Source: Pogostemon cablin | Lineage: Eukaryota > Streptophyta > Magnoliopsida > Lamiales > Lamiaceae | DNA: 64,000 bases | NCBI GenBank assembly: GCA_023678885.1 | Contig: CM042955.1 | Location: forward strand, 22,765,835 to 22,829,834 | Reading direction: 5' to 3' | In this document: piece by piece, positions 34,490-45,750 of the stretch | How the letters are laid out: each line of letters opens with the position of its first letter | How positions within the stretch are numbered: the stretch's first letter is position 1 | Notes under the pieces: model-generated | Seen by the model: the letters and a program-made list of their open reading frames with translations, nothing else | Told to the model about the DNA's origin: nothing | The model's database searches: none | Translations under genes and position numbers: made by a program

Positions 34490-35052
34490 CCTACGTACAG
34501 GTTTCCTGAGATTCCTCTCAGGCATGCCTCTCTTGTATTCTTGATCCTCTTATCAAAGATTGCTTTATTGATTGGTGTATCGATACCTTCTTTGAATGTT
34601 GCTTTGATAAGAATCTTAATAGCTCTGATACGGATCCAAGACATGGTATTGGCAACTTCTTTCTGGAGTTTACTGAGTTCCTTCTTGATCTCATCAATAG
34701 GAACTAGTTGCATTTCCATTACATTTACCGTGAGCTCCATGGGGATGGCAATTTTCCCTTCGGTCACCTTTTATATAATGTTGTGCTTTCTTCTTTTGAA
34801 GCTGAGGAACTGCTCTAATCGTCCCATGGTGAATCCGTCGTATAGATCGAGTCTTGGATCCTCTCTCATGATTTTCATAAGAGCCTTATGAGATATAGAT
34901 GTCTGGAAAAAGAATCCAGACATATCTTCTTGCATCTCCTGTCTGAAGTTTTCATCTTCACTCCGACTCATCTTCAGAGGATTCATCCTGGCTGAAGAAT
35001 TCTTCTTCGTAGATGCTTTCGTCTGAGGGTATATCTTCGAATTGATATACAT
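34490..35052 (-). pseudogene. Viral movement protein, N-terminal part
   Basis: Two open pieces, 34771-35052 and 34483-34767, lie in one frame separated by a single stop. They include FFFQTSISHKALMKIM, VPIDEIKKELSKLQKE, SWIRIRAIKILIKATFKEG and GNLYVG. The last residues of the frame run into the solo LTR. The protein resumes at 31352. Confidence 0.78.
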
Positions 35053-35059
35053 GTACCAG

Positions 35060-35771
35060 ATCTTGGAAGTAAACAGCTTCCTCCATTTATGGAGTGGTTT
35101 CGAACTGTTGCACTCCCCTCTTCTGGTTCTCTAGGCAATCTGGTAAGATATGTCCTTTAGCTCCATATGTATAGTAGTTGCAATCCTTGAATCTTTTATT
35201 AGCTCATGTGGGTGCTCTTTGAAACGTCTTTCTTGTGGGAGTTCTTCATGTACTTCTCTAGTTTGATCCTGAGGATGAGGCTCGATTTCTTGAACTTCAT
35301 CTGGATGGTCCAGACCTTTGCCCTAATTTATAGCTTTTGGCCTTTTGTTTAGACCAAAAGGGTCTTAGTCTTCTGGACCTCCATCCTCCGCTCCTTTGTG
35401 TGTATGGATGATTTTTCTTCATCCTTTTCTGCTTCCTTGGACTTCTTCCAATGATAGTTGGAAGATCATTATTCTCGCAACATAAGGGTAGTCTTGTTGA
35501 TTCCCCTTAATCTATTGTAGTTCTTGTGTAGTAAGGCTTGATGACACCACTCTGCAATCTTGGCTTTGAGGAAAGACATTCTCATTGCTATTGAATCCAG
35601 CTCGCATTGTTCATACTCTTTGATCAGCATTTCTCTCCATGGACTTGGAATCTTGGCAAAGAATAGGTGGAATACTTCCTCCTCCTTGATCTTCGATTTT
35701 CATCTATACTCTGTGAAGAGTTTGATGTACTCATCTACGTGACAGATGTCAAGTAGTTCCAGGCTGTATAG
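35060..35771 (-). pseudogene. Viral capsid protein, C-terminal part with zinc knuckle
   Basis: At 35135-35182 the minus strand reads CNYYTYGAKGHILPDC. This is a CCHC knuckle in which the second Cys is Tyr, and it is followed by an acidic tail. A Lys-rich stretch lies upstream (about 35340-35430). Frames are broken. It continues beyond the LTR element at 43523. Confidence 0.7.
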
Positions 35772-35776
35772 AGCAT

Positions 35777-37740
35777 TGATCGGTGTCGTTTTCACCTAGA
35801 TTTTAGTGTCTTTTTATTATGTATTTTGTGTGTTTTTATTCATTTTGTATATCATTTGGTGGTGTTATGTGAAGATATGGAGATGTGTGCCTTGAAATGA
35901 TAAATGTGTGATTTTCATGATTAAGTGCCTTAAATTGTGCTACATTTGTGAATATTTAGAGAATTAGTAAATTGGTGTAATTTGTGTGATTATAAGGTAA
36001 AAATAGATTCTAGACATGATAAAGAAGATGTGGGAAAAACAGAGCTCGATTTGGAGTTAAAACGAGGGAGAATGAGTCAAAGCAAAATGCTGAAAAATGC
36101 ACGTCCCACTTGTGTAATTTTTCTGTACTTTTTTGGAGCTCAAAAATAGAAGTGTGATACATGGTTGGAAATCCATAGAAAAGAAGATCGTTTTGGTATA
36201 AGGAACACTTCAACCGGAGCCCAAACGAGAAAGTTATGATTAAAATGGTGACGTCGCGCAAGCAGTTCTTACTCAGCACGGTTGTGCTACTTTGCATGAC
36301 TTGTTATACCCTCAAATGTTGGAAGTTTTCTCAGATCTATATATGGTTGGAAAGCCACGGAAGAGAGGATCGCGTGAGCGCAAGAATCACTAAAAACGGA
36401 GATCGGATGTGAAAGTTATGCGCGAAACGGTGAGACTGCGCAGCACGCGATACGCTACACGGCCCGTGTACCGAGCACGGCCCTGTAAGGCATGGGCGTG
36501 CTCGGACACAGAAAACGCTACACGGCCACCTCCGTGGCCGTGTGACGCTGCACGGCCCGTGTAGGTTCAAAAGGCAGTTTTATGATCTCTAAATGTTCTA
36601 GAAGCTTCCATGGGGGTATAAATACATGTTTTGACCACAAAATTCGGGAGGAATCATTTTGGATCAGTTTCCACACACACTAAATACCTAAATCACACAC
36701 ATTCATCTCCATCTCTTCCATCCTTCACTTCATCCATCCAAACCACTTGATCTCCTCAAATCCATCCATTAATCCATCCATCCACCAATCTAAGAAGAGG
36801 AATTCATCAAGGAGTGAAGATTTGAGCATGTTGAAGGAGAAGAAGGCCTACATTGCAAGGGAAGCCAACTTACCTTTAATTTGTGATTTTCTTCATTATT
36901 TAGCTAGATTAGAGCATGCCATGGATTGTAATGAATTATTCATGATTTGTTGTGGCTAGTCCTCATGTGAGGCTAGCAATGTAATTGGTAAAGGATAATG
37001 TAGATTTTGCACACCACATGTTTGATGAAATGATTGTTATGAATATTTTCTATCATGAATGCTTATTCTCATTTTATGCATGATTTGTGTGGTTAAATTC
37101 TCTATGCATAGTGTTAGGATGGCCATTCCAATATTATGTATGGTGGTTTGATTGAATCATTGATTGTATGAGGTGACTTAGTTAGTATGAGGGGAGGAAA
37201 GCCATTCCCTCCAAGTGCTTAGAACCTCATGTTAGGACATTAGTGATGAACTTGTGAGGGGAACCAACTTATGATCATAGTACCCATGAGGGAATTGAGA
37301 GTAAGACAATCTTAGGAGATTTAAACTTGTAAAAGAGTTGAGAACCTAATCACCTTGGCCATAGGGGTTAGGGGTACAATTGTGATTGCCCTTAATATCA
37401 TAACTTGAAAATCATCAATGCATGTGTGTGTGTGAGTCTATATAAGTCTTTTCCATGAGTGTTGCTTGCCTTGCATACTTCTTAGATTGCTCTACCTTCA
37501 TCCATCTTCCATGTCCATTGTATCCATCTATCTTTAATTGCTTTCTTAGTGTTAGTTTTTAGTGTTAATCATCACATCCTTATCGATTCGTCCTACTAGA
37601 GTAAAGCATTTCTCAAATACGGCTACCCACTTTCGCCCTTGGGTTCGATATCTTATAAATTTTGCACTTGGTCGCTTACGTGCTACACACGATAGAGTAC
37701 ACTTGCTCTAAATCAATTACCAAAATTGAAACCAAGTTCA
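35777..37740 (+). repeat. 5' LTR of the LARD-like element
   Basis: 1964 bp, TGATCGGTGTCG...CCAAGTTCA. It contains a GC-rich module of alternating 'cacggcc' and 'ggccgtg' (about 36440-36560), then GGGGTATAAATAC (about 36610), the probable promoter. Confidence 0.93.
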
Positions 37741-37758
37741 TGACGCCGTTGCCGGGGA
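37741..37758 (+). other. Primer-binding site, tRNA-Asp type
   Basis: TGACGCCGTTGCCGGGGA directly follows the 5' LTR. One base differs from the plant tRNA-Asp complement (TGGCGCCGTTGCCGGGGA) used by several Ty3 lineages. Confidence 0.85.
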
Positions 37759-37960
37759 TGAAAGCCTTCGGTGTAACGTGTTTGAATTTGTTAGCTCTAC
37801 TTAGGACATTTTTTTTATTTTTACATCTATATTTGTTTTGGAAAATCTTGTTCTTACTTGTTCTTCTTAATAGGTACATCAACCTTGAAAGAAGGGGAGA
37901 AGGAGCAAAACCAAAAATAGTAAGTGAAAGAAAGTTGTAGCAGGCCTTGAAAAGAAGAGT

Positions 37961-39307
37961 ATGAACATGGATGGGTGGAACCAATACATGGGAGGAAATT
38001 ATGGAAATCTAATTGGTTTGGTTCCACCACAACAATCAAATGGCTATAAGAATGAGAGCAACTATGGGTATAGTAGTCAAATGAGTCAAGCAAGCTCTCA
38101 AAGCTACAACAATGGGAGTTATGAGGAATGGCAAGGAGCTTACAATGTGAATACATTCCAACTGTATCAAGGAAATACTTATTCCGTTCCAAGTTCTTAC
38201 AACAATCAAGTTTCTATGGATACTCTTCTATCCAAAAATGATGCCTTGATAGAAAAGCTTAAAAGATATGTTTATGGAAATGATACAAGGCAAGGCTTTC
38301 AACCAAGTCTTTCAAGCTATGAGCCTCAAAATACCTACTCCATGCCTACTTCCAACTTTAATGGGGGACAAGTGTGGAACATGCCCAATTACCAAATGGG
38401 GAATGTAACAAGTATGCAAAACAGGTATGTCCAAGGGAACTTCCAAGAAGAGTGTCCACCATATGGTGAAGAAAAGTCCACATTGTCCACATTGGAGGAT
38501 CAAATGACAAAGATGTTTGACTTTATGAAGCAAGAGAAAGAGGAGAATGAAAGATGGTTTGAATATAGGAAGCAAAGAGAAGAAGAAGATGATAGGAGAT
38601 TTGAGGCCTTGGAACGTCAAATGAGTCAAATGATAAGTGAACGGAACACTCTATACAACATGGAGAATTTTGATGAAGAGAATGAAGAAGAATTAGAGGT
38701 AGAAGAGCGTTCGGGGGATAAAGAAGAAGACTCAAGAGATGTGGAGCTTAATGAGGAGAAGGAAGACAAGGTAAAAGAAAGTTTCGAGGAGGAAAGTGAG
38801 AGGAGTAAAGAGCTTGAGGAAGAAAAGAGCTTTGAAGATAAAGAGATTATCCAAGATTTCTTGTCTCAGGTTGAGAAGGAAAATTCAAGTGAAGATGAAG
38901 AATCAAGAGAGGAGTATGAATTTGATGAAGTGGAACAAGGTCTAGAAGCACTTGATGATGAGTTCGGGAGTGAAATGAGCATTTCTACATCTTTTAACTC
39001 TTCAAGTTGCATTAATTTTCAAAATATTGTTTATATTGACTTTGTCTTACCTATTGATTCTTCTCAAAGCTTTAGGTACAAGAAAGAGCTTGAAGAAGTG
39101 TTGGGCACTTACTTGATAAAAAGGAATAAGTGGTGGTCACGGAAGGAAAGGTCAATGGAATGCAAGCTCAAGCGAGTTGATTTTCTAAAGCCAATCTCGA
39201 AAGATGCTACCAAGGTCGTTACTTGCCACAAATGCCTAATAGAGGAAGAAGCACAAAGATTAAAATTTGATGGCAAGAACGAACGATATCCTTGGCCATT
39301 CCGATGA
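37961..39307 (+). CDS. ORF of the LARD-like element, 448 aa, function unknown
   Basis: Intact frame. Residues 1-150 are rich in Asn, Gln, Tyr, Ser and Gly (for example QSNGYKNESNYGYSSQMSQ). About 165-225 is a charged coiled coil (MTKMFDFMKQEKEENERWF, RRFEALERQMSQMISERN). About 230-325 is extremely acidic, dominated by Glu. The C-terminus is basic with a short CHKCL motif and ends YPWPFR. I see no zinc knuckle, protease or polymerase motif. It occupies the gag position, so a structural or packaging role is possible but not shown. Just past the stop is 'gggaggcaaccca', a motif common in the non-coding part of plant Ty3 elements. Confidence 0.75.
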   Translation: MNMDGWNQYMGGNYGNLIGLVPPQQSNGYKNESNYGYSSQMSQASSQSYNNGSYEEWQGAYNVNTFQLYQGNTYSVPSSYNNQVSMDTLLSKNDALIEKLKRYVYGNDTRQGFQPSLSSYEPQNTYSMPTSNFNGGQVWNMPNYQMGNVTSMQNRYVQGNFQEECPPYGEEKSTLSTLEDQMTKMFDFMKQEKEENERWFEYRKQREEEDDRRFEALERQMSQMISERNTLYNMENFDEENEEELEVEERSGDKEEDSRDVELNEEKEDKVKESFEEESERSKELEEEKSFEDKEIIQDFLSQVEKENSSEDEESREEYEFDEVEQGLEALDDEFGSEMSISTSFNSSSCINFQNIVYIDFVLPIDSSQSFRYKKELEEVLGTYLIKRNKWWSRKERSMECKLKRVDFLKPISKDATKVVTCHKCLIEEEAQRLKFDGKNERYPWPFR

Positions 39308-41571
39308 GTTCTCCATAATCCTTCCGGCTTGAAGACGTTAAACTTAGCGCTAGATGGGAGGCAACCCATCATTTATTTTAATGCTTTCATTTAATTGCTT
39401 TGATTTAGTTTTCTTGCATTTTTTTGTGTGTAGGTGGATTGTGCTCATGAAGGAAAACACATAAGGATGAGACGAGATGTGCTAGATTTTGAATGAAGAT
39501 GTATGTCACACCACTTTGTTCAAACTTAAATTTAACACTTGTGTTAATTTAAGTTTGGGGGGAGAGTGTGTGGTGGCCATACTTGAATGTTGGCATGCAC
39601 ATACGTCATCACAAGGTACGTTTAAGATGATCAATGGTGGAAACTACAAGGGTAAGTCTCACCACTTTTTGCAAACTTAATTCTCAACTTGTTTCGATTT
39701 AAGTTTGGGGGGATAGTGTGTGGTGTGCCTTACCACTTGTGTATGCTTGATGTATCATGTTGATAGAGTGATTATCTTGATTGTCTTGTGAAAATTGGGT
39801 AAATTTTAAAATTTTTCTCATGAGTATTGGATTGATTTTGGTTAGTTTGGTTGTGTGGGAGTGCATAATAATCCTTATTTTTATTGCAAGTGTTGAGCTA
39901 ATGGTTTGTTGAGTGTTTGAGCATGGATGAAGGATAGTGGAAGCATGAATGGAGCTTGGAGCTAACGCTTTCATTATCAAAATGCCTATTGAGGGAGTTC
40001 ACTCTACATCTTATCACTTCTAAATTGCTTGACATGAATTGATGTTGATTTGGATTGTAGTGGATTAACATGTTACTTCATGTGTTATGTACTTGGGAGG
40101 TTTACTTGCTTTATTTATGTAGTTTACTTGCTTTATTTTTTCTATTTTTGAATAAGGTGGCAAAAATCTTGAGCTTACATGTTATTGGATGATGATTTGT
40201 GCTTTATTTTCTTTTGATGGATGGAATTTTGATTATTGCATGATTATGTGTTTTTGTGTTGTTGTTTGCTTGGTGAGTCTTTGCTCATGCGTTTTGTTTG
40301 TAATTTTTATTCTTGTATAGGGTTGCTTGGTGGTATGTTTTGGGAAGGAGTTAAATGTTTTTGAATGTGAGCTATGATGCATTGTTTGTGATAGGTGATG
40401 GCAAGCATGTTAATGGTTTCTACTTGTTGAAATTGTGACATGTTCTATTTAACTTGTTCAATTTTGAGATGAATTGAGGTGTAATGAGTTCCTAAAGGTC
40501 CGAGCAAAAGCTTGTGAGCGTTTGAGCCTCAACCGTGCATCCATGATTAATTTCTTAATGAGTGGGTCGATTGAGCCTTGATAAACTAGAACTTGCTCAT
40601 GGACTACGGGAATGAGCCCGATTGGTAGAGGTTAGTGAAATGATCCTAGGCCATCCTTGTAATTTTATAGCCATTGTCATATATTTTCTTACCCTATACA
40701 TCATCCCTAGTTAGCCACTTTGAGCCTTTAAGCCTATTTCTTGTGATATAAGCACAATACAAACCATGATTACCCACTTAAGCCTTATATATATGCCTTT
40801 GTGTGGGTGATTGAGGAGATGATGGTCTACAAGGTTTGATATGAGAATTGTGCAAGAGAAAGAAGGAAATGATAAACAAGCAAGAAAAGGATGAAAAGAG
40901 CTCAAGCAAAATGCACATGCAACCTTCAAATTAAAAAAGGAGCAAAACAACAAAAATATGCTCAAGGAATTCAAAAGTCGAAAGAAAGGAAGCATGCAAA
41001 TTAAAAGAAGCTCAAGAATCCAAGGAATGATAATGATTAGTGCTTGTGATTAGAAAAGAAAAAAAAAAGGAAGATAGAAACGTGAAGAAGTTGAAGAAGT
41101 TGATCATCTCTTCGATTACTTACACTCGATGAGTCACTCTTATCCATAATCTCCCTACCCTTACCAAAAAGCCTAACATTACATCCAAAAATAAAAGACC
41201 TTTTTGATCATTAGTTGAAGCCTTGGTGGCTTGTGAATGTAGTCCGCGAGTAAGCCTATGGTGCGTCGGGTTCAATCGATTGATGAGTGAAAATTACCCT
41301 ACTTCATAGAGTGTTGAGTGCATTTTGATACCCGTTGTGAGGCTTGGACCGGAAGGGACTTTATTACTCTTAATTTTCTTAGACTTGAACTTGTTAATTT
41401 TTTTATGTCATGATTTTAATGTTGTAGTGTGACTTGATATGATTTGTAGTCCTTGTTACTTATGATGTGTTGTTGCTTATGTTCGTTAGGTCTTTCTATA
41501 GGTGAAAATTTCCCCTCTCGTTTTCTCATTTTCGTTGCTCGAGGACGAGCAACACTTTAAGTTTGGGGGGT
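39308..41571 (+). other. Non-coding interior of the LARD-like element with repeated PPT motifs
   Basis: 'ttaagtttgggggg' occurs at about 39548, 39699 and finally 41557-41570, where it adjoins the 3' LTR and is the functional PPT. Just before the last copy is a short hairpin, GCTCGAGGACGAGC (about 41537-41550). No ORF is supported. Confidence 0.8.
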
Positions 41572-43517
41572 TGATCGGTGTCGTTTTCACCTAGATTTTA
41601 GTGTCTTTTTATTATGTATTTTGTGTGTTTTTATTCATTTTGTATATCATTTGGTGGTGTTATGTGAAGATATGGAGATGTGTGCCTTGAAATGATAAAT
41701 GTGTGATTTTCATGATTAAGTGCCTTAAATTGTGCTACATTTGTGAATATTTAGAGAATTAGTAAATTGGTATAATTTGTGTGATTATCAGGTAAAAATA
41801 GATTCTAGACATGATAAAGAAGATGTGGGAAAAACAGAGCTCGATTTGGAGTTAAAACGAGGGAGAATGAGTCAAAGCAAAATGCTGAAAAATGCACGTC
41901 CCACTTGTGTAATTTTTCTGTACTTTTTTGGAGCTCAAAAATAGAAGTGTGATACATGGTTAGAAATCCATAGAAAAGAAGATCGTTTTGGTATAAGGAA
42001 CACTTCAACCGGAGCCCAAACGAGAAAGTTATGATTAAAATTGTGACGTCGCGCAAGAAGTTCTTACTCAGCACGGTTGTGCTACTTTGCATGACTTGTT
42101 ATACCCTCAAATGTTGGAAGTTTTCTCAGATCTATATATGGTTGGAAAGCCACGGAAGAGAGGATCGCATGAGCGCAAGAATCACTAAAAACGAAGATCG
42201 GATGTGAAAGTTATGCGCGAAACGGTGAGACTGCGCAGCACGCGATACGCTACACGGCCCTGTAAGGCATGGGCGTGCTCGGACACAGAAAACGCTACAC
42301 GGCCACCTCCGTGGCCGTGTGACGCTGCACGGCCCGTGTAGGTTCAAAAGGCAGTTTTATGATCTCTAAATGTTCTAGAAGCTTCCATGGGGGTATAAAT
42401 ACATGTTTTGACCACAAAATTCGGGAGGAATCATTTTGGATCAGTTTCCACACACACTAAATACCTAAATCACACACATTCATCTCCATCTCTTCCATCC
42501 TTCACTTCATCCATCCAAACCACTTGATCTCCTCAAATCCATCCATTAATCCATCCATCCACCAATCTAAGAAGAGGAATTCATCAAGGAGTGAAGATTT
42601 GAGCATGTTGAAGGAGAAGAAGGCCTACATTGCAAGGGAAGCCAACTTACCTTTAATTTGTGATTTTCTTCATTATTTAGCTAGATTAGAGCATGCCATG
42701 GATTGTAATGAATTATTCATGATTTGTTGTGGCTAGTCCTCATGTGAGGCTAGCAATGTAATTGGTAAAGGATAATGTAGATTTTGCACACCACATGTTT
42801 GATGAAATGATTGTTATGAATATTTTCTATCATGAATGCTTATTCTCATTTGATGCATGATTTGTGTGGTTAAATTCTCTATGCATAGTGTTAGGATAGC
42901 CATTCCAATATTATGTATGGTGGTTTGATTGAATCATTGATTGTATGAGGTGACTTAGTTAGTATGAGGGGAGGAAAGCCATTCCCTCCAAGTGCTTAGA
43001 ACCTCATGATAGGACATTAGTGATGAACTAGTGAGGGGAACCAACTTATGATCATAGTACCCATGAGGGAATTGAGAGTAAGACAATCTTAGGAGATTTA
43101 AACTTGTAAAAGAGTTGAGAACCTAATCACCTTGGCCATAGGGGTTAGGGGTACAATTGTGATTGCCCTTAATATCATAACTTGAAAATCATCAATGCAT
43201 GTGTGTGTGTGAGTCTATATAAGTCTTTTCCATGAGTGTTGCTTGCCTTGCATACTTCTTAGATTGCTCTACCTTCATCCATCTTCCATGTCCATTGTAT
43301 CCATCTATCTTTAATTGCTTTCTTAGTGTTAGTTTTTAGTGTTAATCATCACATCCTTATCGATTCGTCCTACTAGAGTAAAGCATTTCTCAAATACGGC
43401 TACCCACTTTCGCCCTTGGGTTCGATATCTTATAAATTTTGCACTTGGTCGCTTACGTGCTACACACGATAGAGTACACTTGCTCTAAATCAATTACCAA
43501 AATTGAAACCAAGTTCA
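41572..43517 (+). repeat. 3' LTR of the LARD-like element
   Basis: 1946 bp, nearly identical to 35777-37740. It lacks 18 bp in the 'cacggcc' module, a deletion between two short direct repeats. Confidence 0.93.
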
Positions 43518-43522
43518 AGCAT

Positions 43523-44960
43523 TCATATACTTCTTCTTCTTTTCTTCTTCCATTCCTTCAAAGTAACCTACTCCGATAAAGTGGATCTTGAAGATTTTGG
43601 CCATTTGATCGACAATATTGTATAGGTCATCGCCTTATATGGCCTCCTTCTTAACTTCATCTGAGAGTACCTCCTAAGTGTATTTTACTGATCCTTCTAG
43701 GCTCATAGTTAGGAATCTTATGAACCCTTCTTTATCTAGCTCCAGTGCGCCTCCTGCAATCTTCATTGCATTTGTCCACTCACCGATCAAGGTCTTTCTT
43801 TTCTTGAAGTCTAGAGTGTCGAGGTTTAAGATCAACCCGTATGAATTTATTGGTTCAAGGTGAGACCGACCATATAGAGTGTTGTGTAGATTAGATCCTC
43901 GAACTCAGCTTACTCCTGTTGACATTCCTATTGCCTTCATTTTGAATTTTCCTTGGTTATAGGATGTCTCTTCTTGTCTTGCTTCATGGACTCCATGTGT
44001 TCCAAAAGTTCCTTCATTTTGGCTCAGATCCTGTCAAGTTTGAGGAGCCTGAGATTGTTGTTGAGAGTTCGAAGTTTCTCCAACATTCATTTTCAGATCT
44101 ACAACAGTTAGTCCTTGGATAAGACTCATATAGATCTTGTAGATCCTCAAGATTCGCTCTTTCCATCTGGGGATGTGGATTCTCTTCGAAGGATATCGAT
44201 CATCTTCTTACTCTTCGTCTTTGGCCTTATGACCTCCGTCGTCTTTTCCTTTTGGTGTAAAAGGGGTTCTATTCCGAAAGTTGGTGGCAACCTTCCTCCT
44301 GGCCTTCTCCATGTCACCTTAGTTTCCAGGGACTCTACTTGCTTTATCAACTTCTTGATGAGGTTGAGTTATTTGTTCTGTAATGTTTCCAACTTATCCA
44401 TCTTGAGGCTGATCTCAAATATCATCTTGGACATGTTTTGGCAATATTCTCCAAAGAATTTTACCGTTTTCTGTAATTCTCTAAGATCTTGGTTCATCTA
44501 AGAGTTATTTGCCTCGATCTCTTTCCACTCTGTCATCTTGACCACCATGAAAAGTGATAAGCTTGCAGATCTCTCTTGGACCTTGATTTGGTCATCTTTT
44601 CCATTGTTCGTGTCTGGGGACACGTCCATGGATCTCGGTGAAATTTTGAAGTTCCACTATGTTTCTTGATACTTCTTTAGAGTATCTTATTTCCATTTGG
44701 CGACTTTTTTTCCAGATGTTCTTCCTCGGTGTAGTTGGCACGGGCTTCTGCCAGCTTCAGTCGAGACCATCCCAGAAACAGTCGGCGGCCTCTTCCTTCT
44801 TTTTTGCTTGTTGTCTATATAAAATATTATTGTATTGTTGTATAGAACTTCTAGTTTCGTCATATCCAACTGGACAGAAGTTGTCGTTGCTCCAGTTTTG
44901 AACAGGGCTTATAGTCCTGTCACTCTAGGATGTCGAACTTTCGTTCGCATTCATATTTCT
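43523..44960 (-). pseudogene. Viral capsid protein region, N-terminal and central part
   Basis: The minus-strand pieces resemble caulimovirid capsids, for example FIRFLTMSLEGSVKYT near 43680-43735, and a Lys/Glu-rich stretch near 43530-43560. Upstream (44140-44900) there are coiled-coil-like Glu/Lys/Leu stretches with stops. Several nonsense codons and frame changes are present. The start of the ORF cannot be fixed. Confidence 0.65.
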
Positions 44961-45025
44961 TTGAAACTCTCCTCTCGTTAAGTGATATAAGTTTATAATA
45001 ATTTTTCCATTCATAAATAAATAAA

Positions 45026-45043
45026 CCTAGGGCTCCGACACCA
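45026..45043 (-). other. Viral primer-binding site
   Basis: The minus strand reads TGGTGTCGGAGCC. It differs by two A-to-G changes from the initiator-Met tRNA complement TGGTATCAGAGCC that caulimovirids use to prime minus-strand synthesis. It marks the upstream end of the viral unit. Confidence 0.65.
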
Positions 45044-45069
45044 TTTTGAAGCGTGAGGAATATGAGGAA

Positions 45070-45349
45070 AATTAAGTTGAAATGAAGCTATAAAAGATTA
45101 AAGTATATAGTCTACCAGTATGATTACCTACATGGATACCAGCATAGTCACCTACATGGTTACCGACAAGTAAAAGTTTTGACCAGTTGACCCGTTTGAC
45201 CGGCTGATCAGTCTGACTTTTCAAAAAAAAAAATTTCGAGGGCAAAATTGTCCGAAAATTGACAAATTGGTAGAACTATTTACTTTTTTGGAGGATTGGC
45301 AAAATTAATTTTGTCATGCTCATTTTGGGTATTTTTCACTAGTAGCTCT
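45070..45349. mobile_element. Right part of the MULE-type MITE split by the virus
   Basis: It ends (inverted) GAGCTACTAGTGAAAAATACCC, matching the start of 26200. The 9-bp TSD TAAAATAAT follows at 45350-45358. Confidence 0.65.
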
Positions 45350-45666
45350 AAAATAATTTAAGATGGGTTTATTAAATTAAATTAATGGAAATTTTATCCT
45401 AACAGCCACGTGAGCTTTCCATTAGTTTTATTATGGATGGAATTTCAATAAAAAAAAGTAATGGGACTAAAACTGAAATGACAAGGATCAAAAATGAAAG
45501 GATACCTTTCGTATGGGATCAAAAGTGCATTTTTTTCGCTTTAATTAGATGACGTGCTCAACTAAAATTCCATTCATGTACAAGACGAGTGGTTGGTACA
45601 AAAAGCAAGGCGGATATCTCAAAGAATAATCAAAATATCTGCATTCCCTTTTTCGTACAAATGACT

Positions 45667-45674
45667 TATAAATA
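45667..45674 (+). promoter_or_regulatory. TATA box of the intact KAS gene
   Basis: TATAAATA, 77 bp upstream of the first base of the ATG codon. The phrase 'gtggttggtacaaaaagcaagg' further upstream (about 45590) is shared with the region upstream of KAS copy 3 and may be a conserved promoter segment. Confidence 0.5.
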
Positions 45675-45750
45675 ACTTATATTACAACAAAACATCGTAA
45701 CTGCAGTGAGGGGACTGTTTTTTTTTTTCTTTTTTTTTCTGTTGGGAAAA

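Larger units (their letters stand above)
35777..43517 (+). mobile_element. Young non-autonomous LTR retrotransposon (LARD-like, Ty3 type)
   Basis: LTRs at 35777-37740 and 41572-43517; exact TSD AGCAT (35772-35776 and 43518-43522). A PBS follows the 5' LTR and a PPT precedes the 3' LTR. The LTRs differ by one 18-bp deletion and about 11 substitutions counted by eye, so insertion is recent relative to everything around it. The 3.8-kb interior has one 448-codon ORF and no protease, RT, RNase H or integrase, so it must rely on a partner element. It lies in the viral capsid region. Confidence 0.93.
26540..45060 (-). mobile_element. Endogenous pararetrovirus (Caulimoviridae-like), in three blocks
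   Basis: The minus-strand order is: PBS (45026-45043), capsid region (43523-44960 and 35060-35771), movement protein (34490-35052 and 30954-31352), protease (about 30430-30560), RT-RNase H (about 28540-30158), a further ORF remnant (27600-28330), promoter (26940-27045) and leader. Two later insertions interrupt it: solo LTR 31362-34489 and LTR element 35777-43517. Removing both leaves about 7.6 kb, the size of one caulimovirid genome. Capsid upstream of movement protein is the cavemovirus/solendovirus arrangement rather than the badnavirus or petuvirus one; genus is an inference. There is no integrase. Frames are broken in several places, so this is a fossil copy. The outer limits are approximate. 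Confidence 0.85.

Noticed and set aside
36747..36959. 70-codon open frame in the LARD LTR, repeated at 42524-42736
   Set aside because: It duplicates only because both LTRs are identical; low-complexity start (SNPSINPSIHQS) and no domain.
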